A stretch of 64,000 nt of DNA from Mesorhizobium ciceri WSM4083 (lineage in GTDB: Bacteria; Pseudomonadota; Alphaproteobacteria; Rhizobiales; Rhizobiaceae). Each line of letters starts with the position of its first letter. The first letter of the stretch is position 1. This document shows positions 58,843 through 64,000 of the stretch, piece by piece. Under the pieces are notes generated by a model. The model saw nothing but the letters and a program-made list of their open reading frames with translations. It was not told where the DNA came from and searched no databases. The stretch lies in NCBI RefSeq assembly GCF_000519305.1, contig NZ_KI912610.1, forward strand, positions 527,948-591,947, in the 5' to 3' direction. The translations under genes were made by a program, and so were the position numbers.

Positions 58843-60042
58843 TCAGAAACCCGACGTCGATTTGGCAACCAGCTTGAGCGCACTTTTTTCAATCCGATAG
58901 AACGGCATCGAGCGTTGGCTGGATCCGTCGGCCCGAAACCGGAACAGGCCGGTCGAGCCACGAAAGCCGTTTGGATTTTCGAGAACTTTCTTGCTGAAGC
59001 CATCAGGCCCGACCGCGCTGGCAATCCCTGCCGTCAAGGCAACCATATCATAGGCATAGGCCACATTGACGTCGGCCGGATAGTTGTATGTCGTCCTGAA
59101 GCGGTCGGCGATCGGCCCGGTTTCACTTGGATCGAGCGTGGCGATAAACGCCCCCTCGAAGAGCGGATCCATGGGGTGCTCCAGCCAACGGTTCGTTCCG
59201 ACGACGGAGATGGTCTTTCCCGGAATGCCCTTCGATTTGAGGGCGGCAAGGATAGGCGCCGGACTGCCATTGCCGCTGGCGACAATGACGGCGTCGGGGG
59301 CGTCCACGAGTGAGCCCATTTCGTCGACCGCCTTCGCGCCACCGTCGCCGGCAGAATACCGGAGAGTGACCGCGAGCGCCGCGCCGTAGATGCTGAGGCT
59401 GTTTGCGACCCGCCTCTCCATGGCGCCGGCGTTTGGATTGTCCGCGACAAGCAGTACGAACTTCTTGCTGCCTTTCGCAGCCAATCCCGCGGCGCCGGCT
59501 GCGGCGCTGTCGGCTTCGCCAAGGAGCACGGCATAGACCCCGGCGCCGCCGGCGAAATTGTCGGCAAGCGCCAGAACCGGTGGCCGCTTCGATCCCGAAA
59601 GCGTGGCGATATGCTGGGCTGCCGGCAGCTCGGTCGGGCCAATGACGACTTTCGATCCCGTCGTAATGGCCGTTACCGCCAGTTTGCTGGCCTGCGCGCT
59701 GTCGCCCTTGGTGTCCTCTATCGTCAGCGTCAGCAATCCGTTGCCGATATCCGTCATCGCCAGCTTGGTCGCATCGAGCATCTTCCTGCCGTTTTCCCCG
59801 ACCGTTCCAGGGGCGGACAGCGGCAGCAGCATCGTGACTTTGGTCGAACCGGTGCCCAGCGACTGGGTCGCCTGGACGGGACCGCCACCGGCGGCGCCAT
59901 TCTGCCCGGCAGGCGCGGCAACCGCCGCCGGATCGAGCACTTCGGACACGCCGCCCTTCGACTGGCAGCCCGACACGATCGCGGCGAGCGCCAGGGCGAT
60001 TGCCCATGTCCGCGGACAGTGGACCTGTCGGCCAGCTTCCAT
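58843..60042 (-). CDS. Lipoprotein with Leu/Ile/Val-binding-type periplasmic domain (LpoA-like)
   Basis: Protein of 399 residues with a lipobox (AAIVSGC, lipidated Cys about residue 26), a low-complexity Gly/Ala/Pro linker, and a type I periplasmic-binding fold from about 65 (VTMLLPLSAPGTVGENGRKM, VVIGPTELPAAQHIA, FVLLVADNPNAGAMERRVAN). Such stand-alone proteins are annotated as penicillin-binding-protein activators or branched-chain amino acid binding proteins. No permease genes are adjacent, and a lytic transglycosylase gene is next door, so a cell-wall role is favoured. Confidence 0.8.
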   Translation of the reverse strand: MEAGRQVHCPRTWAIALALAAIVSGCQSKGGVSEVLDPAAVAAPAGQNGAAGGGPVQATQSLGTGSTKVTMLLPLSAPGTVGENGRKMLDATKLAMTDIGNGLLTLTIEDTKGDSAQASKLAVTAITTGSKVVIGPTELPAAQHIATLSGSKRPPVLALADNFAGGAGVYAVLLGEADSAAAGAAGLAAKGSKKFVLLVADNPNAGAMERRVANSLSIYGAALAVTLRYSAGDGGAKAVDEMGSLVDAPDAVIVASGNGSPAPILAALKSKGIPGKTISVVGTNRWLEHPMDPLFEGAFIATLDPSETGPIADRFRTTYNYPADVNVAYAYDMVALTAGIASAVGPDGFSKKVLENPNGFRGSTGLFRFRADGSSQRSMPFYRIEKSALKLVAKSTSGF

Positions 60043-60134
60043 GAATGCTCCACCCCTATGTGCCGCCGGATATTGTTCCCGGTCTGGTCTTCAACGCATG
60101 TTACGGCGGACTTGCAGTGCCGTCTGTAGTTCTT

Positions 60135-60902
60135 TTAGCCGCCGAAAAGCCTGCCTCTGAGCGTCCTGATCTGCCTTGCTTGCCCGGCACTTCGATAGTC
60201 GGCGCATTTCATGTATCGCGGCCCCGGCACAAACACGCGGCGCACGCAAACGCCCTTTGCCTGGGCAGGGGCTCCGCCCTCTCCGCCCGGCGAAAATGCG
60301 GAAAAGCCGAACGTCGCCACCGGCAAAGGCCCGGTCACTTCAAAGCCTTCCCTTGCCAGGATTGCCCGCGCACGCTGGCAGTAGCGGACCGAAAGGGCCG
60401 AGAACCGGCTTTCATTGTGCCCGGCGCGATATTTCATGACGGTGGTGCATAGATCGCCCGCGGCCAGCCTGTTGGCCTGTGCAAGATATTTGACCCCCAG
60501 CGCGATGTTGGCCGCCGGCGCGCTCAGATCGTCCAGGGAACCTCGAAAGCCGAGCATCCTGGCCGTCGCCGGCATCACCTGCATCAGGCCGACTTCGCCG
60601 TCGCCGCCTTGCACGCCGGGATCGAAGCCGCTTTCGATCTCCATCACCGCATGCGCCAGTAGCGGCTCCAGGCCATAGATCGATGCCTGGCAGCTCGCAA
60701 ATGCCTTGAAAGCCTGCCGGGTCCACTCGGTGGCCGGATCACAGCGCACCGGTTGCTTCAGGCCGGACGAAAGCTGTTGTTTCACGGATGGTCTTTCCAG
60801 CCAGTTGGCACTGGCCGGTGTGACCGTTTGGACAAAGCCAAACAACACGATCGCGCCCGCGACCGCCTTCAGGAAGGATCCGTCGGCTGTCATGATGGCC
60901 AA
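60135..60902 (-). CDS. Lytic transglycosylase with SLT domain
   Basis: Secreted peptidoglycan lyase of 255 residues. A signal peptide spans about residues 8-32 (FLKAVAGAIVLFGFVQTVTP, ASA-N). The SLT domain has catalytic Glu in HAVMEIESGFDP, the GEVGLMQVMPATARMLGF motif and KYRAGHNESR near the end. A Cys-containing C-terminal tail of about 60 residues (CVRRVFVPGPRYMKCADY) is outside the core domain. It cleaves the glycan backbone in the periplasm. Adjacent to the LpoA-like lipoprotein gene on the same strand. Confidence 0.88.
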   Translation of the reverse strand: MAIMTADGSFLKAVAGAIVLFGFVQTVTPASANWLERPSVKQQLSSGLKQPVRCDPATEWTRQAFKAFASCQASIYGLEPLLAHAVMEIESGFDPGVQGGDGEVGLMQVMPATARMLGFRGSLDDLSAPAANIALGVKYLAQANRLAAGDLCTTVMKYRAGHNESRFSALSVRYCQRARAILAREGFEVTGPLPVATFGFSAFSPGGEGGAPAQAKGVCVRRVFVPGPRYMKCADYRSAGQARQIRTLRGRLFGG

Positions 60903-60919
60903 CAGGCGTGGCTATCCGG

Positions 60920-61291
60920 TCAGTGCATGTACTCGACCATGCGATCGTGAAAACACTCGCATTTGTTGAGGTAGTCTTCGTCCTTGTAGTTCGTCTTCAG
61001 GTAGCCATAGGCCTTGCCGCAAGCGACCTTGGCCTCAGACGCCCAGACGAAGACGGGACGCGACGAGTTGATCCACTCCGAGCTGTTGGCGACGGCAACC
61101 GACTCGTCCATCAGCTTCACAACCACCTGCTTCAGATCGACGATGTTGTCGTTCAGCACCAGGTTGGAGGTGCCGACGACACGGCAAATGTCGCCGGTCG
61201 GGCCGTCGATGATGTCGGCGGCATACCCCGTCGACCCGACTGCCAGCAACAGCGTCGCGGCGGAAACCAGCAGTCTTGCAGAACGTTTCAT
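60920..61291 (-). CDS. Small secreted cysteine-containing protein of unknown function
   Basis: Protein of 123 residues with a clear signal peptide (RLLVSAATLLLAVGSTGYAA) and a mature part of about 100 residues with four cysteines, including the pair CEC near the C-terminus. I do not recognise the family. The cysteines could form disulfides in the periplasm or, given CxC, bind a metal. It lies 17 bp before the transglycosylase gene on the same strand and may be transcribed with it. Confidence 0.65.
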   Translation of the reverse strand: MKRSARLLVSAATLLLAVGSTGYAADIIDGPTGDICRVVGTSNLVLNDNIVDLKQVVVKLMDESVAVANSSEWINSSRPVFVWASEAKVACGKAYGYLKTNYKDEDYLNKCECFHDRMVEYMH

Positions 61292-61351
61292 GTTGAGCTC
61301 CCCTAAATATTAGCGATGTATAACATAGTCGCGTGGTTGTGCGCTATGGCG

Positions 61352-64000
61352 TTAGATCGTTGCCGTGTGTTGCACATGCGCCGTGTCGTCGTAGAGTATC
61401 GTGATCGTGCCGGCGGCAGGTGCGTTCTGCAACGCGGCGACATCCACGAAATTGGCCGCATTGCCCGAACCAGTGGTATCGACGCTCAGTGTCTTCGTGT
61501 CGGCGTCGTAGTGCACATAGTCGTTGATGTTGCCCCCCGACGCCGTGTCGAACAGCGCACTCAGGTCGATCTTGTCGCCCTCACCACCAGGGCCGGTGCC
61601 GTGGTAGTCGGTGATGAGATCCTTGATGTCGAGGTTGTCAAGCTTGAAGGTGTCGGCGCCCGTGCTGCCGGCGGTCTGCTCTGCCGGTGCAACAAGTGAG
61701 GTGTCGAGTTCGACCTCGACATAGTTGCCGGTCGTGCCGTCGGCCATGTGGAAGGTTCCGTTGCCTGTCACGGTCTGTCCGTCGATTTCGCCGACAGTCG
61801 GAGTAGCCGCTGTGCTGATGGAGACGATGCCGTTGTCAGCGAGGTGTGACAATTCCCCGGCGTCACTGGCGCCGTTGGCGTTGGCGTCCTTCCAGATCAG
61901 CAGGCTGTCGAAGGCGGTATCGTTGTGGTCGATGACACCGTCATGGTTGCTGTCGAGCGAAGCCAATGCCGCCGCGCCGCTGGCGAAGTTGCCACCGCCG
62001 AAGTTCGGCGTGAACAGTTCGGTCCCATTGTCGATCTTGCCGTCATGGTTGAGATCGACCGCCAGCATGCCGTCATGGGATGTGTTCCAGGCAACCTGAT
62101 CTTTTACACCATCACCATTGATGTCGAACTGGACGCCGTGGCTGAGGTCGGAGAAGGCGAAGCCATCATGATTGAGGTCGAGGATGATGGGGTCGGTAGC
62201 GCTGTTGTAGACGACAAAATCCGTGCTGGTCAGCGCGGTAAGCTGCGCTTGCGTGGTGATATTGTCGAAGGTTGCCACCTGGGTGCGGCCGGCGGCGTCA
62301 CTCCAATTCGTATCGAACCAGAGTTCGCCGTGTGCAGTGGTCGAGTTGAAGACAAGCACATAGGTGTTGGCTGCCACCGCTGCAGTTGCAGCCGCGATTT
62401 GCGCCGACGTCTGTGCCGCGTCGATTCTAACGATATGCGCCGAATCGCCGGCCGTGAGTGCGGAAATCGAGGCCCGGATCGAGAAGTCGCTGACATTGAG
62501 GGCGTTGCCGCCCGAGGTTCCAGTGGTGTTGGCGAAATTGACGCTACCGCTTCCGGTCGAGCCGGTGTCCAGCAGGCCGATCTTGTCGGTGCCGACCACG
62601 AAGTCTTTGATGGTATCCATTCCGGTATTGGTCGCGAGCCGGAATTGATCAGCACCGAGGCCGCCAATAAGGACGTCGTTGCCGCCGGCGGCACAGATCG
62701 TGTCGTTGCCGGCACCGCCGATCAAAGTGTCGCCGATAGCAGTGCCAGCCAGAATGTCATTTCCGGAAGTCCCAGCGATAGCCTCAACCGTCAGCTGACT
62801 GCCTGTTGTGCCATCGATGTGGACATTGAAGGTTTGCGAAGCGGTATCGCCGTCATGATCGGTAATCGTTACGTTGATGCCGTTGAAGTCGAGATCTGCC
62901 GGTGGGTTTTCAGATGCGGCGCCGACCTCGACACCATTCAGACGGAACCCGCCAGTATTGGTGTTGTCGCTGATGACTTTCACACCGTAGATAGCATCGC
63001 CGGAAACATAATTGCCTGTTCCTGCCGCAGCCGACCAGTTAAGGTTGCTGATCTGGATGACCTGGCCGGATGTCGTATCTATCGACACCGTATCGTAAAT
63101 CGTCATTTGGGCATTGAGGTAAACCACTACGGTAATGTGAGCCGTCCCCATGCCGCCCGTGTAGCCTTGGGTTGTAAACTTGAAATCGTCAACACCATGG
63201 CCCGTCGAATTGTTGCTGTCATCGACGAATGCGAACTTTATGGATTCGCCGGGGTCATTTGACTGACCAGAGCTCCCCTTGACGGCCCAGCCCTGCGAGC
63301 TTGTATTCACCTCATCCGAAGCTTGGCCGAGGGTGGCATTGCCGTCATCGCCGGTCACAACAATGTTGAAGTTTGTGGCCGCGCCCAAATCCACGAGCAG
63401 GGAACCCGTTGGCCCTCCGGCTGTCGCTGAAGTCGCCGCGATTGGGCTAAAGACGATATCACCTGCGCGATGCAGCACTTCCAGCGAGTCGGTTCCATCG
63501 GCATTCAGCGTCAGCTTGGCAACGACGTCACCTCCCTCCTTCAGGTTCAGCACGATCTGGGATGCCGACGTGGAGGCAACTTCTACATTCGGCCCTGTCG
63601 CCGTAACGCTGCCAAACCCGTCCGCCCCATAGTGCCACTCGGCAAACTGGCCGGTGTAGGTTGTAGCCGTCGCCGGATTGAGCGCCGACAGGCTGACAAT
63701 GCCATCACCGTTACTGTCGTTAACAAGGGTGAAGGCGGGGCCGTCATCAAGGAAGCTCAGGTTCTTGCCGATGTCGACCGAGGCCGACTGGCTGTCGCCG
63801 TCCTTGTCGGTGATCGTCGCCGTCACCTTGATCAGATCGTCGGCGCTCAGGCTGGTCGGCTCGTTCGGGTCCGTCGTCGGATGGACGACCGCCCGGATCT
63901 GGTCCAGAGCAACAGCGCCGGTCGCCGTGTTGACGGTCAGCGTGAACACCAGGTCCCCGCCGATTGCCGTGCGGCCTTCGACGACATTGCCCACCAGGGC
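61352..64000 (-). CDS. RTX-type repeat protein, C-terminal part (5' end beyond the window)
   Basis: At least 883 residues; the frame is open to the window edge, so the N-terminus is missing. The visible part begins inside a DUF5801-type repeat (VVEGRT...TDKDGDSQSASVDIG), then a beta-rich region, RTX calcium repeats near residue 430 (IGGAGNDTI, GGNDVLIGGLGADQF), an EF-hand-like run (DLNHDG, DINGDGV, DSNHDGVIDHND) and an Asp-rich end typical of VC_A0849-class type I secretion targets. It is probably exported by a type I system and binds calcium outside the cell. It shares the DUF5801-type unit with the protein at 30285. Confidence 0.85.
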   Translation of the reverse strand, partial: ALVGNVVEGRTAIGGDLVFTLTVNTATGAVALDQIRAVVHPTTDPNEPTSLSADDLIKVTATITDKDGDSQSASVDIGKNLSFLDDGPAFTLVNDSNGDGIVSLSALNPATATTYTGQFAEWHYGADGFGSVTATGPNVEVASTSASQIVLNLKEGGDVVAKLTLNADGTDSLEVLHRAGDIVFSPIAATSATAGGPTGSLLVDLGAATNFNIVVTGDDGNATLGQASDEVNTSSQGWAVKGSSGQSNDPGESIKFAFVDDSNNSTGHGVDDFKFTTQGYTGGMGTAHITVVVYLNAQMTIYDTVSIDTTSGQVIQISNLNWSAAAGTGNYVSGDAIYGVKVISDNTNTGGFRLNGVEVGAASENPPADLDFNGINVTITDHDGDTASQTFNVHIDGTTGSQLTVEAIAGTSGNDILAGTAIGDTLIGGAGNDTICAAGGNDVLIGGLGADQFRLATNTGMDTIKDFVVGTDKIGLLDTGSTGSGSVNFANTTGTSGGNALNVSDFSIRASISALTAGDSAHIVRIDAAQTSAQIAAATAAVAANTYVLVFNSTTAHGELWFDTNWSDAAGRTQVATFDNITTQAQLTALTSTDFVVYNSATDPIILDLNHDGFAFSDLSHGVQFDINGDGVKDQVAWNTSHDGMLAVDLNHDGKIDNGTELFTPNFGGGNFASGAAALASLDSNHDGVIDHNDTAFDSLLIWKDANANGASDAGELSHLADNGIVSISTAATPTVGEIDGQTVTGNGTFHMADGTTGNYVEVELDTSLVAPAEQTAGSTGADTFKLDNLDIKDLITDYHGTGPGGEGDKIDLSALFDTASGGNINDYVHYDADTKTLSVDTTGSGNAANFVDVAALQNAPAAGTITILYDDTAHVQHTATI

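Noticed and set aside
61352..64000. Internal repeats read as a CRISPR or satellite array
   Set aside because: The repetition is at protein level (calcium-binding motifs) with variable DNA and no regular spacers.

Overview
The window looks like a chromosomal segment of a Mesorhizobium-type alphaproteobacterium (Rhizobiales). The evidence is the eipA-chpT-ctrA-sciP cell-cycle neighbourhood, GANTC sites in front of ctrA, dispersed rhizobial palindromic repeats, and vitamin B6 catabolic enzymes whose lengths and active-site positions match those I remember from Mesorhizobium loti. Most genes are tightly packed; the long antisense frames are high-GC shadows. I saw no insertion sequence, integrase, rRNA gene or CRISPR array.

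Layout. 1-7.8 kb: housekeeping genes (Nudix, glutathionyl-hydroquinone reductase, acetyltransferase, SDR, methylacyl-CoA racemase, HugZ-type protein, ArsR regulator, TrmH-type methylase, a membrane-anchored coiled coil). 7.9-13.7 kb: the CtrA module (eipA, chpT, a single-domain response regulator, ctrA, a fliJ-like gene, sciP), interrupted by an HxlR regulator/oxidoreductase pair. 13.9-16.5 kb: mnmA, a Gfo/Idh/MocA oxidoreductase and tRNA-Met. 16.6-29.1 kb: a probable oxidative N-demethylation island. 29.2-36.5 kb: a LuxR-type regulator, a large repeat protein and a type I secretion ATPase plus adaptor. 36.5-45 kb: a vitamin B6 degradation operon with its own BMP-family ABC transporter. 45.1-57.1 kb: a second catabolic operon with an NMT1-type ABC transporter, a gentisate-dioxygenase-like bicupin, RidA, a GST, a hydroxyacyl-CoA-dehydrogenase-type enzyme, two GMC flavoenzymes and a GntR regulator. 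57.2-64 kb: envelope genes and the 3' part of another RTX-type protein that runs off the window.

How the genes work together. In the first island, two oxygenases that have lost the Rieske [2Fe-2S] ligands sit beside a reductase that carries an extra N-terminal Rieske domain and beside a GST. That is the architecture of the NdmC/NdmD/NdmE N7-methylxanthine demethylase. Formaldehyde released by demethylation would be oxidised by the adjacent FrmA and FghA. The divergent GntR regulator and BMP-family (purine nucleoside-type) transporter would supply and sense an N-methylated purine-like substrate.

In the second region, pyridoxine 4-oxidase, pyridoxamine-pyruvate transaminase, pyridoxal 4-dehydrogenase, 4-pyridoxolactonase, a candidate 4-pyridoxate dehydrogenase and a candidate FHMPC dehydrogenase cover the upper vitamin B6 pathway. 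The known flavin ring-opening oxygenase (MHPCO) and its amidohydrolase are not in the window. A bicupin ring-cleavage-type dioxygenase with RidA and GST partners is present instead. This raises the untested possibility of a different pyridine ring-opening route.
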